A DNA stretch of 64,000 nt. Origin: OCS116 cluster bacterium AG-390-A19 (GTDB lineage: Bacteria; Pseudomonadota; Alphaproteobacteria; MED-G09). Where the stretch lies: positions 1 through 64,000 of the forward strand of contig QCGV01000004.1 of NCBI GenBank assembly GCA_003278145.1, given 5' to 3'. The position numbers and the translations under genes are program-made. This document shows positions 32,153 to 41,925 of the stretch, in pieces. The notes under the pieces were generated by a model. The model was given only the letters and a program-made list of their open reading frames with translations, was not told the DNA's origin and ran no database searches. The stretch's first letter is position 1; each line of letters starts with the position of its first letter.

Positions 32153-33777
32153 AAGGTTTCTCCTGGGCGCGAATTTTTAATCATTCTTGATAAAATTATT
32201 ATTGGTAATAGACCAACTATTACGATAGCTATCGATGGCGCAGCCGCTTCATACATTCTTTCTTCCGATGCATAATTATATGCCGAAACCGCTAAAGTTT
32301 CAAAATTGAAAGGTCTTAAAATTAAAGTAGCAGGTAATTCTTTTATAACCTCCGATCCTACAAGCAAAATACTAGTTAATAATCCTGTCCTTAATAGAGG
32401 GAAATGAATTTTATACATTAATTTAATACCCGATATATTTAAGGTTTTAGAGATATCATCAAGTGAATTACTAATTCTTTGAAAACCAGATTCAATTGTG
32501 GAATTAGATAAAGCGTATGATTTTATTATATAGGCAATTATCAAACCTATTAAACTTCCAGTTAAAACAATATCAATTGTAAAAAGATTAAACGAGTTAT
32601 CAATAATTGTTAGAAGTTGCGTAATTCCAATGGCAAGAATTAATCCTGGTACTGCATAACCAAGCATAAGGGTGGAGCTAAGAAATGATAATAATTTATT
32701 TCCTTGATAACGAGCAGTAAAGTTAATTAAAAATGCAATCATTGTGCATAAAAAAGCAGCTATCAAGGCAAGTAATAATGAATTAAAAGCGCTTTTCAAA
32801 AAGTCTCTATTAAAAAAATCTAGCTTATAATTTATTGTCCAATTTATTAATTCAATTATTGGTAAAATAAATCCAACAAATACTGGAATTAAACAAAATA
32901 ACATTGCAAAAAAACTATAAGAACCTTTTAATTTCATTACCTTGTGTTTTTTATAAAGCGAATTACTTGAAACAAATGCTGCTTTTTTTCTAGATAATCT
33001 CTCAAAAACTAAAAAAATTGTCACAAAAATTAAAAGTAATGATGCTAACTGCATTGCAGTATTCAAATCATACATTCCATACCAAGTTCTGAAAATTCCA
33101 GTAGTAAATGTTGCAATTGCAAAATGTTCAACAGCTCCAAAGTCTGAAAGTGTCTCCATTATAACTAGAGCCAAACCTGCAAAAATAGCCGGCCTAATAA
33201 GTGGAATAGATAATTTAAAAAACGCTCCTACTCTACTTAAACCTAATATTCTACCAGCTTCAATTATTGAAATTGATTGGTTAACAAAAGCCATTCTTGA
33301 AACGAGATATACATATGGATAAAGCGTGAAGGAAAAGACAGCAATTGCTCCATAAATATTACGTACACTAGGGAAAAAAACTTTTTTTTCATCAAATAAA
33401 AAAATATTACTTAATAAGGTATTAGCGCTTCCGTAAGTATCAAAAATCTCAGTGAATGTATAAGCCAGTATATATGGTGGTACGGCAAGAGGAAGTATTA
33501 GAGCCCATTCAAAAAAAGATTTTCCAAAAAAATCATAATTAGTAACGAGCCATGAAGATAAAACACCTATTAAGACCACAAAAAAGGAAACGCCTAAAAT
33601 TAAAAAAATTGAATTTATAATATATTCAGAAAGAACATAATTATATAAATGAAACCAATTGTCAGAATACCCGTTAAAAAGACTAGATAAGACCAATATT
33701 ACCGGCGTAATAAAAATGAAAAATAAAAAAATTGGTAAAACTTTAAGAGAATTGTGAAAAAGAGAATTAAAAAACAT
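32146..33777 (-). CDS. fbpB: Ferric iron ABC transporter, fused permease
   Basis: A 543-residue inner-membrane permease with about twelve hydrophobic segments. The two halves each carry an EAA-type loop: EAGRILGLSRVGAFFKLSIPLIRPAI near 172-197 and DDISKTLNISGIKLMYKIHFPLLRTGL near 438-464. That is the SfuB/FbpB arrangement of a fused dimer. LPLAVPPYILAYTFTEIFDTYGS and LETLSDFGAVEHFAIATFTTGIFRTW-like segments are typical of iron permeases of this group. Six bases separate it from fbpA upstream. Confidence 0.9.
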   Translation of the reverse strand: MFFNSLFHNSLKVLPIFLFFIFITPVILVLSSLFNGYSDNWFHLYNYVLSEYIINSIFLILGVSFFVVLIGVLSSWLVTNYDFFGKSFFEWALILPLAVPPYILAYTFTEIFDTYGSANTLLSNIFLFDEKKVFFPSVRNIYGAIAVFSFTLYPYVYLVSRMAFVNQSISIIEAGRILGLSRVGAFFKLSIPLIRPAIFAGLALVIMETLSDFGAVEHFAIATFTTGIFRTWYGMYDLNTAMQLASLLLIFVTIFLVFERLSRKKAAFVSSNSLYKKHKVMKLKGSYSFFAMLFCLIPVFVGFILPIIELINWTINYKLDFFNRDFLKSAFNSLLLALIAAFLCTMIAFLINFTARYQGNKLLSFLSSTLMLGYAVPGLILAIGITQLLTIIDNSFNLFTIDIVLTGSLIGLIIAYIIKSYALSNSTIESGFQRISNSLDDISKTLNISGIKLMYKIHFPLLRTGLLTSILLVGSEVIKELPATLILRPFNFETLAVSAYNYASEERMYEAAAPSIAIVIVGLLPIIILSRMIKNSRPGETLW

Positions 33778-33782
33778 AATTT

Positions 33783-34814
33783 TTATCTCCAGCCCACTCT
33801 ATCCATTAATCTTACTGCCTCAGAATTATATTTTCCAAATTCAGAGGCAAATGTTTCATCAGTTTTAAAATCAACTCCAAATTGAGCAATAATATCACTT
33901 GGCATTATATTTTTTTTTATTGAATATTCATATGTGTTTTCAACTATATGTTTTTGAATTCTATCAGTTAAAAGGTATTCAATAAATTTTTCAGCATTGG
34001 ATGGATTAGGTGCGTTTTTTAATATACCTACACCACTTATATTTATATGAGTTCCTCTATCAGATTGACTAGGAAATATAATAGCTACTTTTTCAGCAGC
34101 GTTTTTTTGATCAATACCTTTTTCGCCTGAGAGCATTAATCCAATATAATATGTATTTGCAATTGCAATATCTGCCTCGCCGTTAGCGACCGCAATAATT
34201 TGTGAACGATCATTACCTTGAGGCTTCCTGGCAAAATTCTTAACAAGTCCCTCTGCCCATTTTTCCGTTCTCTCAATACCGATACTTGATATTAAAGATG
34301 CAACAAGGGACTGATTATAAATATTTCCAGAACTTCTTACAACCAACCTACCTTTCCATTTAGGGCTAGCAAGGTCTTTATAAGTTAAATCTTTAATTTC
34401 TGATTCTTTTACCTTATTAGGATTATAAAAAACCACCCTTGATCTTTTTGCTATACCAACCCATTCATTATTTGGACCTCTAGCGTTATCAGGAACAGTT
34501 CCGATTATTTTTTCTGACAATATCTCTCTAAACATTCCATCTTTCTGTATTTTCCATAAATTTCCTGCATCAGAAGTAATAAATAAATCAGCTGGAGAGT
34601 TTTTACCTTCAAGTCTTAATCGCTCCATAAGAGCTTTGCCTTTCCCGGATATAATATTTACCTTAATTCCAGTTGAATTTGTAAAATCCTCATAGATGGC
34701 ATTATCAGAGTCATAATGTCGTGAGGTATATACATTAACTTCATCTGAAAATGACTGATTAAATGCTGAAATCAATAATAAAAAGGTAATAATAAACTTA
34801 TAAAAATCACTCAT
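33783..34814 (-). CDS. fbpA: Ferric iron ABC transporter, periplasmic binding protein
   Basis: A 343-residue Fe3+-binding protein with a signal peptide (about 1-23, ending SFS before DEVNVYTSRHYDSD). The adjacent tyrosines in NTYYIGLML are the iron-binding pair of the FbpA/FutA family; the N-terminal SRHYDSD supplies another His/Tyr. Further typical segments are GKGKALMERLRLEGKNSPADLFITSDAGNLW, GIAKRSRVVFYNPNKV and the NISGVGILKNAPNPSNAEKFIEYLLTD end. First gene of the fbpABC operon. With the TonB siderophore receptor nearby it indicates strong investment in ferric iron uptake. Confidence 0.93.
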   Translation of the reverse strand: MSDFYKFIITFLLLISAFNQSFSDEVNVYTSRHYDSDNAIYEDFTNSTGIKVNIISGKGKALMERLRLEGKNSPADLFITSDAGNLWKIQKDGMFREILSEKIIGTVPDNARGPNNEWVGIAKRSRVVFYNPNKVKESEIKDLTYKDLASPKWKGRLVVRSSGNIYNQSLVASLISSIGIERTEKWAEGLVKNFARKPQGNDRSQIIAVANGEADIAIANTYYIGLMLSGEKGIDQKNAAEKVAIIFPSQSDRGTHINISGVGILKNAPNPSNAEKFIEYLLTDRIQKHIVENTYEYSIKKNIMPSDIIAQFGVDFKTDETFASEFGKYNSEAVRLMDRVGWR

Positions 34815-34892
34815 TTAAAAACCATATTAAAACATTAAATAAGTTTTATTGTTATTAATAATTAATTGCAATAAGAATTTAAATTTTAAATC

Positions 34893-35000
34893 TTATATTA
34901 AATCAAAAACAATTTTAATTATTATAAGGCAAAGTCCCAGAAAGATTAGCAAACCTAAAATAATGACAATCGATTTTAAAAATATATAATTGTTTTTCAT
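34893..35000 (-). CDS. Micro-protein, single membrane helix (DUF6476-like)
   Basis: A 35-codon frame from ATG 35000 to TAA 34893 encodes MKNNYIFLKSIVIILGLLIF followed by LGLCLIIIKIVFDLI, one transmembrane helix with a short charged start. Alphaproteobacteria commonly carry such a tiny DUF6476-type protein divergent from rluD, which is exactly the situation here (27-base gap). This is supported by position and composition; the family match is from memory. Confidence 0.5.
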   Translation of the reverse strand: MKNNYIFLKSIVIILGLLIFLGLCLIIIKIVFDLI

Positions 35001-35027
35001 TACCAGCTTCTATTAAAAAGAGATTAA

Positions 35028-36011
35028 TTGGAAAATATTGTAACACATAAAGTTAAAAAAGAATTATCTGAAATACGCCTAGATCAGTTTCTAAAAAATA
35101 ATATAAGTGAACTGAGTAGAACCAGAATAAAAAAACTCATTATTAATGGCTTTTTAAAATTAAACAGTAAAATAATTATCGATCCTTCTTATATTGTTAA
35201 AGAAAACGATATTTGCACCCTTAGAATTCCAGAACCTACAGATGCAAAGCCGCTAGGAGAAAAAATTAAACTTGAAATTATTTATGAGGACAATGACTTA
35301 ATAGTTGTTAATAAACAAAAAGGATTAGTTGTCCACCCTGCCCCTGGTAATCCAAATAAAACATTAGTCAATGCATTAATTAATCACTGCGGGATCAGTC
35401 TATCAGGGATAGGCGGAGAGAAAAGACCTGGGATTATTCATCGACTTGATAAAGAAACGAGTGGACTTTTAGTTGTTGCAAAAAACGATAAGTCTCATGG
35501 CGGCCTGGCAGAACAATTTAAAAATCATGGTAGAGACGGAAAATTAACTAGAGCCTATAAAGCAATTGTTTGGGGTATTCCAACTTTTTCATCAGGTATA
35601 ATATCAACTTTTATTGGAAGATCTGATAAAAATAGAAAAAAAATGGCTGTTTTTTCTGACGAAAAGTATAAATCAAAAAAAGCTGTTACACATTGGAAGG
35701 TATTAAAAAAGAATAATGAAAATAATTTAGCTTTAATTGAGTGTAATTTGGAAACCGGTAGAACTCATCAAATTAGAGTTCATTTAGATCACATTTCTCA
35801 TCCTATACTAGGCGATCCCTTATATGGATATGGATATAAAACAAGAATTAATAAACTTAAATCATCTGTTAAAATATTAGTAGAAAAACAAGGAAATTCT
35901 CAGGCTCTACACGCCTATAAACTTGGATTTGAGCATCCATCAACTGGTGAAAAATTGATTTTTGAAACCGATCCCCCCGAAAATATGAAAAGTATTATAG
36001 AATCTTTTTAA
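35028..36011 (+). CDS. rluD: Ribosomal large subunit pseudouridine synthase, RluD-like
   Basis: A 327-residue RluA/RluD-family enzyme. It starts at TTG 35028 (AAGAGA upstream), as no other start precedes the S4 domain (RLDQFLKNNISELSRTRIKKLIINGFLKLN, about 17-46). The catalytic domain has LIVVNKQKGLVVHPAPGN at 91-108 and GIIHRLDKETSGLLVVAK with catalytic Asp141, then ETGRTHQIRVHLDHISHPILGDPLYG. It modifies 23S rRNA helix 69 uridines if a true RluD. It precedes rpoH, the order seen in many alphaproteobacteria. Confidence 0.93.
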   Translation: MENIVTHKVKKELSEIRLDQFLKNNISELSRTRIKKLIINGFLKLNSKIIIDPSYIVKENDICTLRIPEPTDAKPLGEKIKLEIIYEDNDLIVVNKQKGLVVHPAPGNPNKTLVNALINHCGISLSGIGGEKRPGIIHRLDKETSGLLVVAKNDKSHGGLAEQFKNHGRDGKLTRAYKAIVWGIPTFSSGIISTFIGRSDKNRKKMAVFSDEKYKSKKAVTHWKVLKKNNENNLALIECNLETGRTHQIRVHLDHISHPILGDPLYGYGYKTRINKLKSSVKILVEKQGNSQALHAYKLGFEHPSTGEKLIFETDPPENMKSIIESF

Positions 36012-36020
36012 TTAGAACCC

Positions 36021-36051
36021 TTTACATACATCAAGAAAATAACCATATAAT
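36021..36051 (+). promoter_or_regulatory. Candidate rpoH promoter
   Basis: TTTACA at 36021-36026 and a perfect TATAAT at 36046-36051 lie 24 bases before the rpoH ATG. The 19-base spacer is longer than the optimum of 17, so the -35 assignment is uncertain, but the -10 is a consensus hexamer. Confidence 0.4.
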
Positions 36052-36074
36052 GTATATACTTATATGAGGATATT

Positions 36075-36953
36075 ATGAATCTTCCTGTCTTATCAGGTGA
36101 AGTTGGCTTAAAAAACTATCTTGAGGAAATTAAAAAATTTCCTATGCTTAGCGCAGATGAAGAATATACGCTAGCAAATAGATGGAGAGTCCATAAAGAT
36201 ACTGATGCAGCACATACTCTTGTTACAAGTCATTTAAGGTTGGTAGCAAAAATTGCAATGGGCTATAGAGGGTATGGTCTTCCTATAACTGATATTATAT
36301 CTGAGGGAAATATAGGATTGATGCAAGCTGCTCAAAAATTTGATCCAGAGAAAGGCTTTAGATTAACTACTTACGCAATGTGGTGGATTAAAGCAGCTAT
36401 GCAGGAATATATTCTTAGGTCATGGTCTCTGGTTAAAATTGGAACTACTGCAATACAAAAGAAGCTATTCTTTAATCTTCGAAGTGCTAAAAATAGAATA
36501 CAGGCTTATGAAGAAGGAGATTTAAAACCAGAAAATTTAAAAAAAATATCTGATCAACTTAATGTACCAGAAAAAGAGGTCATTAATATGAATAGAAGAC
36601 TATCTGGAGGAGATCCCTCTTTAAATTCTCCAGTATCCGATAGTGAACAAACTCTCGAGTGGCAAGATTGGTTGGTTGCTGACGAACCAAATCAAGAGGA
36701 AAGCTATTCTGATCAAGAAGAGGATACTCTAAGAAAGGAACTGATTAATGACTCACTATTGGTTTTGAACGAGAGAGAGTTAGATATTATTCAAACAAGG
36801 CGATTAAACGATAATCCCTCAACGCTTGAAGAGTTAAGTTCTAAATATGATATTAGTAGAGAGCGCGTGAGGCAAATTGAGGTTAGAGCGCTTGAAAAAA
36901 TGAAGGAGAGCTTAGAAAAAAGTATGAGAGAACGAAATATTATTGATATTTAA
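36075..36953 (+). CDS. rpoH: RNA polymerase sigma factor RpoH (sigma-32)
   Basis: A 292-residue heat-shock sigma factor. Region 1.2/2.1 begins NLPVLSGEVGLKNYLEEIKKFPMLSADEE. Region 2 contains LVTSHLRLVAKIAMGYRGYGLPITDIISEGNIGLMQAAQKFDPEKGFRLTTYAMWWIKAAMQEYILRSWSLVKIGTT, including the RpoH-type QKKLFFNLR box near 132-140. Region 4 ends with STLEELSSKYDISRERVRQIEVRALEKMKESL. It directs chaperone and protease genes, with FtsH at 46177 the protease that degrades sigma-32 in E. coli. Its stop overlaps that of the convergent kinase gene. Confidence 0.97.
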   Translation: MNLPVLSGEVGLKNYLEEIKKFPMLSADEEYTLANRWRVHKDTDAAHTLVTSHLRLVAKIAMGYRGYGLPITDIISEGNIGLMQAAQKFDPEKGFRLTTYAMWWIKAAMQEYILRSWSLVKIGTTAIQKKLFFNLRSAKNRIQAYEEGDLKPENLKKISDQLNVPEKEVINMNRRLSGGDPSLNSPVSDSEQTLEWQDWLVADEPNQEESYSDQEEDTLRKELINDSLLVLNERELDIIQTRRLNDNPSTLEELSSKYDISRERVRQIEVRALEKMKESLEKSMRERNIIDI

Positions 36954-37681
36954 TTATTATCAATCTCATACCAAAGATCATTAATAATATTAATAAGCTC
37001 GTCTAAAAAAAAATTTTCCTTATCTTGTAATCCAATTGAATGTAAATCATATTTTTTATGACCAAAGCCTGCAAACTCCCAATCAATTATCTTCATACCT
37101 TTATTAGTTTTAATAATGTTAGATGGATTTAAATCATGATGACAAAGCACAGGTGACCAGTTTTCATTTTGAAATTCTTCTAGTAAAGGATAAAATTCCT
37201 TAAGTTTTTTTACTAATTGATTGTTAATTATTGATTTATCAAAAGCTACTTTCTCATACTTTCTAATATGTTCTAAGTAATCAAACTTTGGTAATTCAAT
37301 TTTAATTTTTTGATAGTCATTAATTATATTTTTAAGAGTTTTTTTATCATACAATGATAACTCATTAGATTTACATTCTGAGCCATCAATAAACTCGGTA
37401 ATTAAAAAATTATACTCAGGGTCAGAAAAAATTATCTTAGGTGCTATTCCAATTTCTTTAATAGCATTTAAAATTTTAACTTCATTTCTTCTGTTAATAT
37501 TAAATTGATTACTTTTTGACGAATTTATTCTTAAAACATATTTTCTTTTATTTTCTATATCATTAATTATAAAGCTATTATTAACCTTTCCATTTTTAAG
37601 TTCATCAAAAGTAATTTTTTTTAAATTAAGATTTAGGTCTGTTTTTTCTATTAGTGCAATTAATTGATTATTTTTGTTCAT
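36950..37681 (-). CDS. Choline/thiamine-kinase-like phosphotransferase (APH fold) in thiamine operon
   Basis: A 243-residue aminoglycoside-phosphotransferase-fold kinase. HHDLNPSNI at 181-189 carries catalytic Asp183, and IIDWEFAGFGHKKYDLHSIGL at 198-218 has the metal-binding Asp200. The N-lobe has KYVLRINS with the ATP-binding lysine region. It overlaps the PnuT-like permease by 14 bases and belongs to an operon headed by a TPP riboswitch, so thiamine is the likely substrate (ThiK-like, trapping imported thiamine as phosphate). Choline or another alcohol remains possible from sequence alone. Confidence 0.8.
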   Translation of the reverse strand: MNKNNQLIALIEKTDLNLNLKKITFDELKNGKVNNSFIINDIENKRKYVLRINSSKSNQFNINRRNEVKILNAIKEIGIAPKIIFSDPEYNFLITEFIDGSECKSNELSLYDKKTLKNIINDYQKIKIELPKFDYLEHIRKYEKVAFDKSIINNQLVKKLKEFYPLLEEFQNENWSPVLCHHDLNPSNIIKTNKGMKIIDWEFAGFGHKKYDLHSIGLQDKENFFLDELINIINDLWYEIDNN

Positions 37682-38222
37682 AATAAGATTTTCGCCACTT
37701 TATAAACCCTAATATTGATATTACTTGATAGCCAAAAAGTAGCAATGCAGTTAAATAAAGCTCTTTTTCAAAATTCAAGAAAATACCTACGCTGTTAATT
37801 GCTATCCAGTAAAGCCAATTGGATAGAATTTTTTGTGTAACCATATAAGTCGTGAAAACAGAACCCCATGTAGTGAATGAATCAAGATAAGGTCTTGCCG
37901 CTTCCGTATTATTTAAAAGAAAACCAGATGCAAGAGTAAAAAATAAAATAATAAATATGGAGATGAAATGTATATTAAATGACCATTCCTTAACCGGTAA
38001 ATCGATTTCATTTTTTTTATTATTCCAATTTACCCATCCATAAATCGCCATTAATAAATAGTAAATATTAAGAATGGACTCCATATATAAAGAAACATCC
38101 CAATATAAAAAAGTATAAATTGCCGTACTAAAAAAAGCTGCATACCAACATAAAATATTTTGCCTTACAGCTAATATTAAATAAGTAATTGCAAAAATAA
38201 CTGCAAAAATCTCTAGAAGCAT
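37668..38222 (-). CDS. pnuT: PnuC-family permease, probable thiamine transporter (PnuT)
   Basis: A 184-residue PnuC-family inner-membrane protein with about seven hydrophobic segments. ATG at 38222 is preferred to the GTG just before it. Characteristic segments are FAVIFAITYLILAVRQNILCWYAAFFSTAIYTFLYWDVSLYMESILNIYYLLMAIYGWVNW and the final LLLFGYQVISILGFIKWRKSY. PnuC members carry nicotinamide riboside and PnuT members thiamine, by facilitated diffusion coupled to phosphorylation by a kinase. The TPP riboswitch and the adjacent kinase favour thiamine. Confidence 0.85.
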   Translation of the reverse strand: MLLEIFAVIFAITYLILAVRQNILCWYAAFFSTAIYTFLYWDVSLYMESILNIYYLLMAIYGWVNWNNKKNEIDLPVKEWSFNIHFISIFIILFFTLASGFLLNNTEAARPYLDSFTTWGSVFTTYMVTQKILSNWLYWIAINSVGIFLNFEKELYLTALLLFGYQVISILGFIKWRKSYYEQK

Positions 38223-38235
38223 CACTTAAGCTCTT

Positions 38236-40434
38236 TTAAAAAATTTTTTTTCCATTAATACCAAAAATTCTTGGAGCGGCATACTGGTTATACTGTTCAG
38301 TTACATAAAATTTTCTTGGATCGTTCCCAAAGCTACCAAAACCTCTTGTCTGAAAATCTTCATCAGTAATATTTTTTCCATAAAAATTTAATTCATATGA
38401 ATCTTTCTTATAACCTATTACAAAATTAAAGAGACTGTAATTATCAGATTTTGAATTATGCCTATCGGAAAAGTAAAATTCATCCTTTGCTTCAAAATTC
38501 AAGTTTAAGAATAAATATTCACTTAAATTGTAATTTAATGACAAATTAAATTGATATTTTGGAGCATGTGACTGCTCTCTTCCAGATAGATCATAACCTG
38601 TTCCATTTGATGGATCAGCGTTGATATGAGAATAGCTTATAAAATTTTTAAACTCAGTCTCTAGAATTCCTAAACTTGAAAAAATTTCTAATTTATTATT
38701 AGGTATTAATAGAAGCTCTAACTCTATACCATAATTACTTCCTGAAGCAGCATTACCAATATAATCTGAGAAACTGCATGGACAATCTCCACCTTCAATT
38801 CCACTTTCTATAGAAGTAACTAAACTTTGTTTGGTTTGAACATCATCTCGATCTTGATAAAAAATAGATGTCTGTAAAAAAATAGTTTTGTTTTGATTAT
38901 TTGCTTTTATACCTAGTTCATAATTCCACATTGTTTCAGAATCATAATTAAGATTCTGTTCATTTATATTACCTTCAATATTTACACCACCTGGCTTATA
39001 ACCCCTTGATAATAGTCCGTAAATCATTAGGTTTTCAGTTAATTGAGCTTGTAAAGAAACTTTACCACCCCAAAAATTTTCAGATCTTGAATAATTATTT
39101 TCAAAAAGGCAACTTTCTGGCTTGGGATAAATTGCAATACAATAAAAACCTTCCGGAGCAGGTCCATTATTATCAATATAATCGGCTTTCCTTTCTTCAA
39201 ACCTTAAACCAGCTTGTAATTTTATATTATTTGTAAAGTTATTGGTAAATTGACCATAAATTGCTGAATTTCTTGTATCAAAAGAACTTTTGAAATCATT
39301 TTCTAAATAAGTATATTGTCTTATTAGGTTTATGTCTTGGTCCCTATTGTACAAACCAATTACCCAATTAATGTTTTTAAAACTCGAGATATAACGTAAA
39401 TCTATAGTATGATTTTCATTATCACGATTAAAGCTATCAAAAGAAGAATACCACCAATCAAAACCAAATAACTTTGAATCACACGGAGTATTATTGCAAA
39501 TTCCTGTATTACTCCAGTCTTCATCATAAGCATAACCAAGTTTTGAGTCAGCAAAGCTTCCTAAAAGTTCAATTATATCATTATTTTTAAGAGTCTTTTC
39601 AAATTTAACAGATGCTGCAGTAGTTTTCTGTCTATCGTAACCAGGTTCATCGGAGTATGTTACTCGTGTATTATCAAGACTAAAAGCATCATAACCATTA
39701 TCAATATCGGCATAAAAAATACTTAATGTTAATTTGGTAGTATCAAAATCTTTTATAAATTTTGCTCTAGCAATTGTCTCGTCAATATTATTGGTGTCAT
39801 CTCGATTTAAATATATATTTTTAATAAAACCATCATTTTTAGAATTTTTAAGTCCTAGCCTATAACCAAAGTTTTTATCATTTGTGTCACTAATAATTAC
39901 CCCAATATCACTTCCTCCAAATTCTGAAATTGATCCAGAAACTTCTGAATAAAAATCTTCGGTTGGATTATTGCCTACAATATTTATAAGTCCCGCTAAT
40001 GCATTTGCACCATAAAGGGTACCTTGAGGTCCTCTAAGAATTTCTACTTGCTTAATATCAAATGTTGAAGCTCCCAAAGCAATACCTGTAAAATCAATTC
40101 CATCTATAATAACCCCAACAGAATAATTTACTGGTTCTGTAAATTCACTTCTCTCCCCAATACCTCGCACTTGATAAAACTTTCCTCGCGAAGCACCGGT
40201 AGAATAATTAATATTAGGAGCTAAAAAGAGTAAATCTTCCAAATGATTAGCACTTCTTCTAAAAATATCATTCTCTGTAATTACAGAAATACTTGATGAT
40301 AAATTATATGAGTCTACATCATTAAATTCAGCAGTTACAATAATCTCATCAATAGTTGACTCGGTTAGAGTCTCTTGAGCTAACAAAAAAGTAGTATTAA
40401 AAATTAGCACACAAAAATAAAATAAATTCTTCAT
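38236..40434 (-). CDS. TonB-dependent receptor under TPP riboswitch, probable thiamine receptor
   Basis: A 732-residue outer-membrane receptor. The signal peptide is MKNLFYFCVLIFNTTFLLAQ, and the TonB box DEIIVTA is at 29-35. Plug motifs include SISVITENDIFRRSANHLEDLLFLAPNINYS, FYQVRGIGERSE and VEILRGPQGTLYGANALAGLINIVGNNPTEDF. The barrel is long with several Asp/Asn-rich loops and cysteine pairs (CNNTPCDSK; CPCS), and ends in INGKKIF. It is first in a riboswitch-headed operon with a PnuT-like permease 13 bases on and a kinase, so its ligand is probably thiamine or a precursor. Related IroN/OAR-type receptors are poorly characterised. Confidence 0.88.
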   Translation of the reverse strand: MKNLFYFCVLIFNTTFLLAQETLTESTIDEIIVTAEFNDVDSYNLSSSISVITENDIFRRSANHLEDLLFLAPNINYSTGASRGKFYQVRGIGERSEFTEPVNYSVGVIIDGIDFTGIALGASTFDIKQVEILRGPQGTLYGANALAGLINIVGNNPTEDFYSEVSGSISEFGGSDIGVIISDTNDKNFGYRLGLKNSKNDGFIKNIYLNRDDTNNIDETIARAKFIKDFDTTKLTLSIFYADIDNGYDAFSLDNTRVTYSDEPGYDRQKTTAASVKFEKTLKNNDIIELLGSFADSKLGYAYDEDWSNTGICNNTPCDSKLFGFDWWYSSFDSFNRDNENHTIDLRYISSFKNINWVIGLYNRDQDINLIRQYTYLENDFKSSFDTRNSAIYGQFTNNFTNNIKLQAGLRFEERKADYIDNNGPAPEGFYCIAIYPKPESCLFENNYSRSENFWGGKVSLQAQLTENLMIYGLLSRGYKPGGVNIEGNINEQNLNYDSETMWNYELGIKANNQNKTIFLQTSIFYQDRDDVQTKQSLVTSIESGIEGGDCPCSFSDYIGNAASGSNYGIELELLLIPNNKLEIFSSLGILETEFKNFISYSHINADPSNGTGYDLSGREQSHAPKYQFNLSLNYNLSEYLFLNLNFEAKDEFYFSDRHNSKSDNYSLFNFVIGYKKDSYELNFYGKNITDEDFQTRGFGSFGNDPRKFYVTEQYNQYAAPRIFGINGKKIF

Positions 40435-40490
40435 TAAATACTCCTACAAATTATATTATGCAGAAACGATTAATGTATGGCTGTAGAGAA

Positions 40491-40573
40491 AAATCCATTC
40501 CTACGCCGGAATTAACCGGATCAGGTTCAAAGGGATTGGTAATTTCCATCTCAGCCAATAGGCACCCCTTGGA
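40491..40573 (-). promoter_or_regulatory. TPP riboswitch (THI element)
   Basis: The minus strand has the full THI-box signature: GGGGTGCC, then GGCTGAGA, CCCTTTGAACCTGATC, GGTTAATTCC and GGCGTAGGAA in the conserved order and spacing. It ends about 55 bases before the TonB receptor ATG and controls the receptor, PnuT and kinase operon. Binding of thiamine pyrophosphate is expected to lower expression; no strong terminator is evident downstream, so control of translation initiation is likely. Confidence 0.95.
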
Positions 40574-40617
40574 CATTTATCTTGTTATAATGGTTTAATG
40601 ATGCTTGCAAGCAAAAT

Positions 40618-41922
<1,305 letters not shown>

Positions 41923-41925
41923 TTA

